A stretch of DNA of 48,131 nucleotides, from NCBI GenBank assembly GCA_903845125.1, contig CAIMWS010000180.1, forward strand, positions 1-48,131, given 5' to 3'. Under the pieces are notes generated by a model. That model ran no database searches, was not told the DNA's origin, and saw nothing but the letters and a program-made list of their open reading frames with translations. Of this stretch, positions 34,852 to 42,912 are shown piece after piece. Source of the DNA: an uncultured Verrucomicrobiota bacterium (GTDB lineage Bacteria > Verrucomicrobiota > Verrucomicrobiia > Limisphaerales > UBA1319). Both the position numbers and the translations under genes were made by a program. Positions within the stretch are counted from its first letter, which is position 1. Each line of letters begins with the position of its first letter.

Positions 34852-37800
34852 GTTCCAAACCCCAAACCAGGCCGTCCCGCGCGCCAGCCATGACCGATGC
34901 AGAGCGGATGCGGAAACCGGGCCGGAGTGCTTCTCCCGGGAGGTTCACCGGTGCCGTGCTGGCGCGCATGGTGCTGGTTTTGGCGGCTGGCGGCTTTTTT
35001 GCCTGGTGGCTGGCCGCCCGGGTTCGCCACGACCTCCGCACCCAGATCCTCCAGCAGGGGATGCGCGCAGCCCAGGCCCTGGATGCCCGGAAAATGGCCG
35101 CGCTCCCGTTCGAGAATTTCGACCGCTCCCGGGATGATTTCCAGTCCCTGGTCAAACAGATGCGGGAGCTTTCCCATGACCTGCAAGTCTGGTGGGCGCC
35201 CGCCAGCAAATACGTGGGCCTTTACAGCATGAAAATGCGGGCCGATCAAATCTTTTTCGGCCCGGAAAACATCCCCGTGGACGATCCCCGCTCCTCCCTG
35301 CCGGGTACGGTTTACCAGGCTCCGCCGGAGGCCCTGAAAAAGGTGTTCGCCACCGGCCAGCCCGCCGTCACCGGCCCCTTCACGGACGAGTACGGAACCT
35401 TTGTGAGCGCCTTTGTCCCCCTTTTGGACCCGGCCGCCCGGCAGTTGGTGGCGGTGATCGGCCTGGATATCATGGCCGACGACCTGCAGCAGATCCTGCT
35501 CGCGAAGATGGCCATCCCCCTGGGCCTGGCCTTGGTGCTGGTCATCGGCATGGCCTCCTCGCTGGCCGCCAGCCGGCGGGTGGAGGCCTCCCCCCAGCCG
35601 GTGCTGCGGCGCCTGTTCCCGATCATGGTCGTCCTGGCCGCCTGCCTGGTCGCCGGCGCCGCCGCGCTGTTCCTGCGCCAGAATCAGCTGATGCATGCCA
35701 TGGAAACTGCCACCCGGGTGGTCGAGGTGCACCGCGATCTGCGCGCCGCCACTCAGCAGCAGTCCCTGGGCCTGGCCGCCACGGCGAAATGGATCGCCGC
35801 CGAGGCCCGGGTGCAGGCCGCGGTGCGCGCGGGGGACACCACCACCCTGTCCAACATCTGGCAGCCCCTTTACGCCACGTGGCGCCGGGAACTCAAGTTC
35901 ACGCACTTTTACTTTCTCGATACCAACCGCGTCTGCCTCCTGCGCCTGCATCAGCCGGAGCGGCGCGGCGACCGCATCGACCGCTTCACTGCCCTCCAGG
36001 CGGAGCGGACCGGCCGGGCCGCGGCGGGCCTGGAGCTGGGCCTCCTGGGCACCCTTACCCTGCGGGTGGTGCAGCCGATCCTGGCCGACGGCGTGCTCGC
36101 GGGCTATGTGGAGTTGGGCAAGGAGATGGATGATGTGCTGGCCGACCTGCCCACCGGCCCGGAGGAAGGCATCGCGGTGGCCATCCACAAAGAGCACCTG
36201 GACCGGCAAACCTGGTCGGCCAGCCGGCGCGAGCTCGGGCACGCGGCGGAGTGGGACCGCTTCGCCCGGAACGTGGTCACCTATTCCGCCCCGGGCCGCC
36301 TGCCCGAGGCCTTCGCGCCCTGGGTGGATCCGCTGGCAGACTGCGCCGGGCGCATGGAAACCAGCCCGGAAATCCTGTTTGATGGCAAATGCTGGCGGCT
36401 GTCCGCCGTGCCCCTGCGGGATGTGGCGGGCAAGGATGTGGGCGCCCTCCTGATCACGCGGAACATCTCCTCCCAAAAGGCGGCGATGGCCCGCCTGCTG
36501 GTGGCCGGGGGCAGCGCCGCGGCGGTGCTGCTGGCGCTGCTGCTGGGCTTCATCTACGCGATGCTCCGCCGCACCGATGCCAGCCTCCGTGGCCAGCAGG
36601 AAAAACTGCAGCGGAGCGAGGAGCAATACCGGCTGCTTTCGGAATCCAGCAGCGACGTGATCTGGCTGTTCGACCTGGCTGCCAACCGTTACTCGTATGT
36701 CAGCCCCGCGGTGGAAAAGCTGCTCGGCTGCACTGCCGCGGAGGCCTTGCGAACGGGGATGGCCGCGGCATTGACGCCGGAATCCTTCCAATTGATGCAG
36801 GATGCTTTGCCCGCCCGCCTCGCCGCCTTCGCCGCCGGGGATGGCGCGGCCCGCTCGCAAATCCATGAAGTGGCCCTGCTGCGCCGGGATGGCTCCATTG
36901 TGCCCACGGAGGTGGTGACCACCCTGATCGCCGGCCCGGATGGGCGGGCAACCCACCTCCAGGGTGTCACCCGCGACATCTCGGAGCGCAAGCAAGCCGA
37001 GGCGGAGCTCCGGCGGCTCAACCGTGCCATCCACGCCCGGAGCGAATGCTACCGCGTGCTGATCGGCGCCCGGGAGGAGGAGGCCTTCCTGGAACAGGTC
37101 TGCAGGATCCTGGTGGTGCACGGCGGCTACCGCCTGGCCTGGATCGGGTTCCCCATGCCGGACGCGGCCAAAACCGTCCGCCCCGTGGCGCAAGTCGGCT
37201 TCGAGCCAGGCTACCTGGACGGGCTGCAAATCACCTGGGCGGACACCGAGCGGGGCCGGGGCCCCATCGGCACCTGCCTGCGCACCCGGCAGCCGGCCGT
37301 GTCCCGCGACGTCGCCCACGATCCCGCCATGGCCCCCTGGCGCCAGTTGGCCCTCCTGCATGGGTTCAATTCCACGGCGGCCTTCCCGTTGCTGCACGAT
37401 GGACATCTGCTCGGGGCCCTGGCGGTTTATGGCAACCAGCCGGACGTCTTCAATGGCGGGGAGGTGGAATTGCTGACGGAGCTGGCCGCCAACCTCGCGT
37501 TTGGCATCGCCGCCCTGCGCACCCGCGCGGCCCGCGCGCAGGCTGAGTTGGAAGTCCTGGCGCTGAACCGGGAATTGGAGCAGCGGGTGCGGGAGCGGAC
37601 CGCCGAGGCCCTCGACCTGTACCACAACGCCCCCTGCGGCTACCACTCCCTGGGCCCCGAGGGGCGGGTGCTCCAAATGAACGACACCGAGCTGCGGTGG
37701 CTGGGCTACCAGCGCGAGCAGGTGGAGGGATGCCTGGATTTCGCGGCCCTGGTCGCGCCCGCCAGCCGGCCGGCGTTCACCCGGCAGTTTGCCGCCCTCC

Positions 37801-39773
37801 AGGGGGCGGCCGACAAGTATTCCATATCCCTGGAAATGCGGCGCCAGGACGGCTCGACCTACACCGCCCTCGTGAATGCCACCGTCGTGCGCGATGCCGG
37901 GGGCCGCCTGGTCAAGACGCATGCGAACAGCATCGACATCACCGGCCTGCGGAAGGCCAATGAAAAGCTGCGCAAGCTTTCGCAAGCGGTCGAGTGCAGC
38001 CCCTCCATGATCCAGATCACCGACCGCCACGGCACCCTGGAATATGTCAACCCGGCCTGGGAGGAAACCACCGGTTACGGCCTGGATGAGACCTTGGGCC
38101 AAAAGCCCAGCCTCGTGAAATCCGGGACGCATTCGCGCGAGTTCTACGTCCGGATGTGGCGCGAAATCACCGCCGGCCGGATCTGGCGGGGTGAAATCTG
38201 CAACCGCAAAAAGAATGGGGAACTCTACTGGGAGGCTGCCGCCATCGCGCCCGTGCAGGACGAAGCCGGAAGCATCACCCACTTTGTGGCCATCAAGGAG
38301 GATATCACCGAGCGCCGCCAGGCCGCCGGGGAGCTGCGGGTTGCCAAGGAGGCGGCCGAGTCGGCCAACCGGGCCAAGAGCGCTTTCCTGGCCAGCATGT
38401 CCCACGAGATCCGCACCCCGATGAACGCCATTCTCGGCTTCTCCCAGCTGCTGCTGGCCGACCCGCAGCTTTCCGGCGGTCAGCGGGAGCAGGTGGCCAC
38501 CATCACCCGCAGCGGCAAGCACCTGCTGGGCATCATCAACAATATCCTGGAGATGGCCCGCATCGAATCCGGCCGCGCCGCCCTCAATCCCGCCACCTTC
38601 GACCTCCACCAGCTGCTGGCCGACCTGGAACTCATGTTCCGGCTCCGCGCCCAGGGCGGGAAGCTGGGCTTCCAGGTGGTGCGCCTGGGGGATCTGCCGC
38701 GGTGGATCCGGGCCGATGAAACCCGCCTGCGCCAGGTGCTCATCAACCTGCTGGGTAACGCGGTGAAATTCACCCCCGCCGGCGGCTCGGTCACCCTCCG
38801 GGTGGGCTGCACCGGCGAAACGGACCAGCAGTTCCGCCTGCATGCCGAAGTGGAGGACACCGGCCAGGGCATCGCCCCGGAGGACGTGCCGCACCTGTTC
38901 CAGGCTTTCTTCCAGACCCGGACCGGCCGGGAGACCATGGGGGGCACCGGCCTGGGGCTGGCGATCAGCCGCGAGTTTGTGCGGCTGATGGGCGGCGATC
39001 TGTCCGTGACCAGCCAGCCGGGCGCGGGCAGCACCTTCCGGTTCGATATCCGGGTGGCCCCGGGCAACCCCGCCGAAGTCCGGGCCGTGATGGCCGGCGC
39101 CCCGCGGGTGCTGCACCTGCGGCCGGACCGGCCCGCCTGCCGCGTACTGGCGGTGGATGACCTGCCGGAAAACTGCGACCTGCTGGAGCGCCTGCTCGGC
39201 CAGGCGGGCTTTGAGATCCGGACGGCCGGGAGCGGCGCGGAGGCGCTCCCGCTCGTCGCCCAGTGGCGGCCGCACCTGGTGGTGCTGGATCTCCGGATGC
39301 CGGGCATGGATGGCTGGGAGGTGGCCCGGCGCCTGCGGGCGGAGCATGGCCAGGACCTCAAGATCCTGGCCCTGAGCGCCAGCGCGTTCCAGGAGGATCA
39401 GCAGCGGGCCTTGGCCGCGGGCGCCGACGCCTTCCTGGCCAAGCCGTTCCAGCCGGCCGGGCTGCTGGAGTGCATCAAGGACCTGGCGGGGGTCGAGTAT
39501 GTGTATGAAAATCCCGGGGCGCCGGAGCCCGCAGCCCCGGCGGAAACCGGACCGGAATTGCCCTCGGCCGCGGAGGTTGCCCGCCTGCCTGCGGAGCTGG
39601 TGGCCGAGCTGGCCGACGCCACCACCCGGGCCGCCTATGACAAGATACTGGAGCTGGTGGGGCAGGTGTCCGCCCGGGATGAATCCCTCGGCCGGCGGTT
39701 GCTCCGGATGGTGGAGCGATTTGACTATTCCGCCCTGCAAAACCTATTATCCATGAGGAAACTTGATTCATGA
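34848..39773 (+). CDS. Membrane hybrid histidine kinase with two Cache-type sensors, 3 PAS/GAF/HisKA/HATPase/REC
   Basis: A 1641-aa sensor. Four membrane segments (about 36-56, 219-240, 255-275, 548-570) define two separate periplasmic regions. The first (57-218) is a Cache-like domain. The second (276-545) resembles dCache_3 (LKFTHFYFLDTNRVCLLRLH, VQPILADGVLAGYVELGKEM). In the cytoplasm lie PAS (590-715), GAF (725-893), a short coiled coil, PAS (918-1035) and PAS (1040-1155). The kinase core has H1186, Asn1300, Asn1304, EDTGQGI and GGTGLGLAISRE. The receiver (1431-1547) keeps D1437, D1438, D1481 and K1532. The C-terminal tail matches that of the preceding gene. ATG overlaps the preceding stop (ATGA), and its own stop overlaps the next start in the same way. 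Likely detects a small extracellular ligand. Confidence 0.92.
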   Translation: MSSKPQTRPSRAPAMTDAERMRKPGRSASPGRFTGAVLARMVLVLAAGGFFAWWLAARVRHDLRTQILQQGMRAAQALDARKMAALPFENFDRSRDDFQSLVKQMRELSHDLQVWWAPASKYVGLYSMKMRADQIFFGPENIPVDDPRSSLPGTVYQAPPEALKKVFATGQPAVTGPFTDEYGTFVSAFVPLLDPAARQLVAVIGLDIMADDLQQILLAKMAIPLGLALVLVIGMASSLAASRRVEASPQPVLRRLFPIMVVLAACLVAGAAALFLRQNQLMHAMETATRVVEVHRDLRAATQQQSLGLAATAKWIAAEARVQAAVRAGDTTTLSNIWQPLYATWRRELKFTHFYFLDTNRVCLLRLHQPERRGDRIDRFTALQAERTGRAAAGLELGLLGTLTLRVVQPILADGVLAGYVELGKEMDDVLADLPTGPEEGIAVAIHKEHLDRQTWSASRRELGHAAEWDRFARNVVTYSAPGRLPEAFAPWVDPLADCAGRMETSPEILFDGKCWRLSAVPLRDVAGKDVGALLITRNISSQKAAMARLLVAGGSAAAVLLALLLGFIYAMLRRTDASLRGQQEKLQRSEEQYRLLSESSSDVIWLFDLAANRYSYVSPAVEKLLGCTAAEALRTGMAAALTPESFQLMQDALPARLAAFAAGDGAARSQIHEVALLRRDGSIVPTEVVTTLIAGPDGRATHLQGVTRDISERKQAEAELRRLNRAIHARSECYRVLIGAREEEAFLEQVCRILVVHGGYRLAWIGFPMPDAAKTVRPVAQVGFEPGYLDGLQITWADTERGRGPIGTCLRTRQPAVSRDVAHDPAMAPWRQLALLHGFNSTAAFPLLHDGHLLGALAVYGNQPDVFNGGEVELLTELAANLAFGIAALRTRAARAQAELEVLALNRELEQRVRERTAEALDLYHNAPCGYHSLGPEGRVLQMNDTELRWLGYQREQVEGCLDFAALVAPASRPAFTRQFAALQGAADKYSISLEMRRQDGSTYTALVNATVVRDAGGRLVKTHANSIDITGLRKANEKLRKLSQAVECSPSMIQITDRHGTLEYVNPAWEETTGYGLDETLGQKPSLVKSGTHSREFYVRMWREITAGRIWRGEICNRKKNGELYWEAAAIAPVQDEAGSITHFVAIKEDITERRQAAGELRVAKEAAESANRAKSAFLASMSHEIRTPMNAILGFSQLLLADPQLSGGQREQVATITRSGKHLLGIINNILEMARIESGRAALNPATFDLHQLLADLELMFRLRAQGGKLGFQVVRLGDLPRWIRADETRLRQVLINLLGNAVKFTPAGGSVTLRVGCTGETDQQFRLHAEVEDTGQGIAPEDVPHLFQAFFQTRTGRETMGGTGLGLAISREFVRLMGGDLSVTSQPGAGSTFRFDIRVAPGNPAEVRAVMAGAPRVLHLRPDRPACRVLAVDDLPENCDLLERLLGQAGFEIRTAGSGAEALPLVAQWRPHLVVLDLRMPGMDGWEVARRLRAEHGQDLKILALSASAFQEDQQRALAAGADAFLAKPFQPAGLLECIKDLAGVEYVYENPGAPEPAAPAETGPELPSAAEVARLPAELVAELADATTRAAYDKILELVGQVSARDESLGRRLLRMVERFDYSALQNLLSMRKLDS

Positions 39774-40951
39774 CTCCCCAATCCAAGCCGAATGCGGGCG
39801 CCAGCATCCTGGTCGTGGACGACACGCCAGCAAACCTCCTGCTCCTGACCCGCCTGCTCCAGACGCAGGGCTACAAGGCCCGGCCGGTGCCCGGTGGCGA
39901 GCTGGCCCTGCAGGCCGCCAAAAAGGATCCGCCCGACCTGGTGCTGTTGGATATCAACATGCCGGAGATGGACGGGTATGAAGTTTGCGCGCGGCTGAAA
40001 AGCGAGCCGGCCCTGGCGGCCATCCCGGTCATCTTCATCAGCGCCTTCAGCGACGCCACGGACAAGATCAAAGGCTTTGAGCTGGGAGCGGTGGATTACG
40101 TGACCAAGCCGTTCCAGTTCGAGGAGATCGAGGCGCGGGTGCGCCTCCACCTGGAGGTGGCCCTGCTGCGCCGGGAGCTGGAGCGCCACAATGCGAACCT
40201 GGAGCAGACGGTGGCGCGGCGCACGCGGGAGCTGGCGGAGGCGAACGCCCGGCTGGCCATCCTCGACCAGGCCAAGAGCGATTTCCTCGGGCTTATCTCC
40301 CATGAGCTGCACACGCCGCTGTGCGGGCTGTTCGGCTCCGCCGACCTGCTGTTCGGCGAATTCGCCGGACACCCCCGGGCCGCCGAATACATGGAGATGT
40401 TTGAGCAAAGCCGCCGCCGGCTGCAGACGCTCATCGACGACGCCCTCCTGCTCACCGCCATCAATACCGCCCATAGCGGCGGCCCGCCGCGGCCCTGCTC
40501 GCTCCGGGAGGTGCTGGAGGCCGCCCTCCGCCAGGCCGGGATCCTGGCCGAGGCCAGGCAGGTTCAGCTCGGCGGCCTGCCGCCCGATTTGGGCGAGGTC
40601 CTGGGCCTGCCGGACTTCCTCGTGCGGGCCCTGCAATCCCTCCTGGAAACGGCGGTCAAATTTTCCCGACCGGGGGGGCAGGTGCGGCTGCGCCGGGAGT
40701 CCGGCCAGGGCTCGCTGATCCTCATCCTGGAGGCGGACGGCGAGTCGATTCCCGAGGCGGTCCTGCCCCGCTTTTTCAACTTGCTGGCCGTCTCGGAATC
40801 CATCATCCCGGGCGGTGACCTGGGCCTGGCGCCGGCGCTGGCCGAGCGCATCGTCTCCCTTTATGGCGGCTCGGTGGCGGTGGAAAACCTGGCGCCACTG
40901 GGCATCCGCCTGACGGTCCGCCTGCCAACCCCTGACTCCCGCAACCTATGA
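39770..40951 (+). CDS. Receiver-histidine-kinase protein with a degraded ATP-binding domain
   Basis: A 393-aa cytoplasmic protein. The receiver (12-130) is intact (D17, D18, D61, S91, K113). A coiled-coil linker (about 128-165) leads to a HisKA domain with H178 (ISHELHTPLCGL). The ATPase region has lost key residues: the N-box reads LQSLLETAVKFS, so both usual asparagines are Ser290 and Thr294. The G1 box reads EADGESIP instead of D-T-G-x-G-I, and G2 is GGDLGLA. The fold seems kept but Mg-ATP binding is doubtful. It may work as a phosphatase, a dimer partner for the next gene's product or an adaptor. It overlaps both neighbours by ATGA junctions; GAGGA lies 11 nt before its ATG. Its receiver is a close paralogue of that in the next gene. 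Confidence 0.88.
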   Translation: MTPQSKPNAGASILVVDDTPANLLLLTRLLQTQGYKARPVPGGELALQAAKKDPPDLVLLDINMPEMDGYEVCARLKSEPALAAIPVIFISAFSDATDKIKGFELGAVDYVTKPFQFEEIEARVRLHLEVALLRRELERHNANLEQTVARRTRELAEANARLAILDQAKSDFLGLISHELHTPLCGLFGSADLLFGEFAGHPRAAEYMEMFEQSRRRLQTLIDDALLLTAINTAHSGGPPRPCSLREVLEAALRQAGILAEARQVQLGGLPPDLGEVLGLPDFLVRALQSLLETAVKFSRPGGQVRLRRESGQGSLILILEADGESIPEAVLPRFFNLLAVSESIIPGGDLGLAPALAERIVSLYGGSVAVENLAPLGIRLTVRLPTPDSRNL

Positions 40952-42099
40952 ATCCCAGCCTTGCCGCGCCCCGGGCCAGCCTGCTCATCGTGGACGACAC
41001 GCCGGCCAACCTCCGCCTGCTCTCCGAAATGCTCAAGCGCAGCGGCTACGACGTGCGCCCGGTGCCCGGCGGGGAGCTGGCTTTGGAGGCCGCCCGCCTG
41101 GATCCGCCCGACCTGATCCTCCTGGACATCAACATGCCGGAGATGGATGGCTTCGAGGTCTGCCGCCAGCTCCATCTCGATCCCCGGCTGCAGGCCATCC
41201 CCATCATTTTCATCAGCGCGCTGCACGAGACGCTGGACAAGATAAAGGCTTTTGGCCTGGGCGGGGTGGATTTCATCACCAAGCCCTTCCAATTCGAGGA
41301 GGTGGAGGTCCGGGTGCGCACCCACCTCGAGTTGCGCCGCCGGGAGCTGATGCTCCAGGAAAGCTACGCCCGGCTCCAGAGCCTGGAGCAGCTCCGCGAC
41401 AACCTCGTCCACATGGTCGTCCACGACATGCGCTCCCACCTGACGATCGTCACGACGGGCTTGGGGCTGATGCAGATCATGAACGACGAGGGGCAGGAGC
41501 CGGACGGCAAATTGCTGAGGAACATGGCGGGCGCCGCCAGCCAGCTGAATGAAATGATCACCCAGTTGCTCGACATCAGCCGCCTCGAGGCGGGCCAGAT
41601 GCCGCTGCGGAAAACCGTCTGCGACCTGGCCCTGATGGCGCGGGAGGCGATGGATTCCCTCGCCGGCTCGGCCACCGGGCGGGAGCTGCGGCTGACGGCC
41701 CCGGCGCCGTGCCTGGCGGATTGCGACCAGGATCTCGTGCGCCGCGTAATGGTGAACCTCGTGGCCAACGCCATCAAATTCACCCCCCGGAACGGGCTGG
41801 TGGTCGCCAGCCTCTTCCGCCAGGCAGGCCAGGTCCGCATCGCCGTGACGGACACCGGCCCCGGCATCCCGCCGGAATTCCACCAGCGGGTGTTCGAGAA
41901 GTTTGCCCAGGTGGAGGCGGGGCATAAAAGGCAGGGCACGGGCCTGGGGCTGACCTTTTGCAAGCTGGCGGTGGAGGCCCAGGGCGGCCGGATTGGCGTG
42001 GAAAGCGCCCCGGGCCAGGGCAGCACTTTTTGGTTCACCCTGCCGGCCCTGGAACTGCCGGCCGCCTTATCCGGGCCGCTCGCGGTCCCGGGAGGCTAA
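40948..42099 (+). CDS. Receiver-histidine-kinase protein (REC/HisKA/HATPase)
   Basis: A 383-aa cytoplasmic protein. The receiver (10-128) has D16, D17, D60, S90 and K112. A helical linker leads to HisKA with H159 (VVHDMRSHLTIV) and a complete ATPase domain: Asn270, Asn274 (VMVNLVANAIKFT), DTGPGIP and GTGLGLTFCK. It lacks any sensor domain, so its kinase activity is probably set by phosphorylation of its own receiver, perhaps by the large hybrid kinases upstream. It is the last gene of the operon and is joined to the previous one by a 4-bp overlap. The short tail after residue 365 is hydrophobic and uninformative. It converges with trmB; a repeat element fills the junction. Confidence 0.92.
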   Translation: MNPSLAAPRASLLIVDDTPANLRLLSEMLKRSGYDVRPVPGGELALEAARLDPPDLILLDINMPEMDGFEVCRQLHLDPRLQAIPIIFISALHETLDKIKAFGLGGVDFITKPFQFEEVEVRVRTHLELRRRELMLQESYARLQSLEQLRDNLVHMVVHDMRSHLTIVTTGLGLMQIMNDEGQEPDGKLLRNMAGAASQLNEMITQLLDISRLEAGQMPLRKTVCDLALMAREAMDSLAGSATGRELRLTAPAPCLADCDQDLVRRVMVNLVANAIKFTPRNGLVVASLFRQAGQVRIAVTDTGPGIPPEFHQRVFEKFAQVEAGHKRQGTGLGLTFCKLAVEAQGGRIGVESAPGQGSTFWFTLPALELPAALSGPLAVPGG

Positions 42100-42138
42100 G
42101 CCGCGGCCCCTTGGCTCCGGCGTGCGGGCTGGTTCTTT

Positions 42139-42221
42139 TTTTTGCGCCAGACATTCGTCATTCGCCACTGGCCGGCCTGGCCGGGTGCGGCTCGCGCCTC
42201 TCTTCTCACCTGGCGCAAAAA
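42139..42221. repeat. Intergenic repeat element, copy B, with 12-bp inverted ends
   Basis: TTTTTGCGCCAG (42139-42150) and CTGGCGCAAAAA (42210-42221) are perfect inverted ends of an 83-bp element at the convergent junction. It contains the same 16-base core as copy A, at 42154-42169. Bases 42206-42221 also encode the last codons and stop of trmB. The U run lies on the 5' side of the stem in both directions, so it is not a classical intrinsic terminator, though it could still stop transcription. A partial relative, GCGCAAGACATTCG, lies at 11970-11983. Confidence 0.65.
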
Positions 42222-42898
42222 TCGGCGGAGCCGTTGGTTCCTTCTCCGAGGCCGGCCAACGGCTGGGCGTCTTTTAATTGGAAGGCCAGGCGATGGATCG
42301 GCAGGCCCTGGGCTGTGAAATCACACTCGAATTCGGTCATGCTGGCCGCCATTTCCGGGGGGGTTGCCACCGGTTGGAACCAGGGGTTGGCGGCGAATAC
42401 CTCGCGCATCTGGGCCTGGTAGTCCCGGTCGTCGGTCCGGAGGAAGACGGTGCCGGCCGGGGCCAGGACCCGGCGCGCCAGCTCGGTGAACCGTTCGTTG
42501 ACCAGCCGGCGGCGATGGTGCCGGCGCTTGGGCCAGGGATCGGGGAAATACACGTGGAGGGCCTGGATGGAGGTGGCGGGCAGGAGGTATTCCAGCAGGT
42601 AGGCGGCCTCGATGCGGAGGATGCGCAGGTTTTCGAGGCGGTGGCGGGTGCCCCGGCGGTCCGTTTTCCGCAGCCGGCCCAGCAGGCGCTCCACGCCCAG
42701 GAAGTTGACCCCCGGCCGGGCCTGGGCCTGGGCCACCACGAAGGCGCCGTTGCCGCAGCCCAATTCCACCTCCACCGGCTGCGCCTGCGGGAAGCAGCGC
42801 CGCCAATCCAGCGGTTCCACGATGGAGGTGAGGCGGATTTCCAGGTTGCCCGGCGGCCGCGCCGGCAACCAGTCCTCGGAGATGATGTTTGTTTCCAT
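42206..42898 (-). CDS. trmB: tRNA (guanine-N7-)-methyltransferase
   Basis: A 230-aa enzyme that methylates N7 of G46 in the tRNA variable loop using S-adenosylmethionine. Visible family motifs are the SAM-binding VELGCGNGAFVV (43-54), NFLGVE (65-70), the signature YFPDPWPKRRHHRRRLV (117-133), TDDRDY (155-160) and the C-terminal MTEFECDF. The start at 42898 begins METNII and is preceded by a purine-rich GGGGGAG. An upstream in-frame ATG at 43114 would read into the preceding gene and is rejected. The start is 14 nt after the stop of the REC-REC gene, so it is the last gene of a signalling operon, an unusual setting for a housekeeping tRNA enzyme. The last seven residues (SADFCAR) are encoded within or beside the repeat element. 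Confidence 0.93.
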   Translation of the reverse strand: METNIISEDWLPARPPGNLEIRLTSIVEPLDWRRCFPQAQPVEVELGCGNGAFVVAQAQARPGVNFLGVERLLGRLRKTDRRGTRHRLENLRILRIEAAYLLEYLLPATSIQALHVYFPDPWPKRRHHRRRLVNERFTELARRVLAPAGTVFLRTDDRDYQAQMREVFAANPWFQPVATPPEMAASMTEFECDFTAQGLPIHRLAFQLKDAQPLAGLGEGTNGSADFCAR

Positions 42899-42912
42899 GA
42901 CCGTCTCCCCCT

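Noticed and set aside
34809..39740. A 1643-codon open frame antisense to the Cache-type kinase
   Set aside because: It mirrors the sense gene almost exactly, as expected from GC-rich codons read in the complementary frame. Its translation has no recognisable domain, while the sense strand encodes complete kinase motifs.
42139..42221. Simple bidirectional intrinsic terminator
   Set aside because: The U run precedes rather than follows the stem in each direction, and the 59-nt interior is too long for a standard terminator. The shared core with 23616-23631 fits a repeat element better.
42131..42230. Integron attC-like recombination site
   Set aside because: The element is palindromic, but the paired core sites (ending AAC and starting GTT) are missing and no integrase gene is present.
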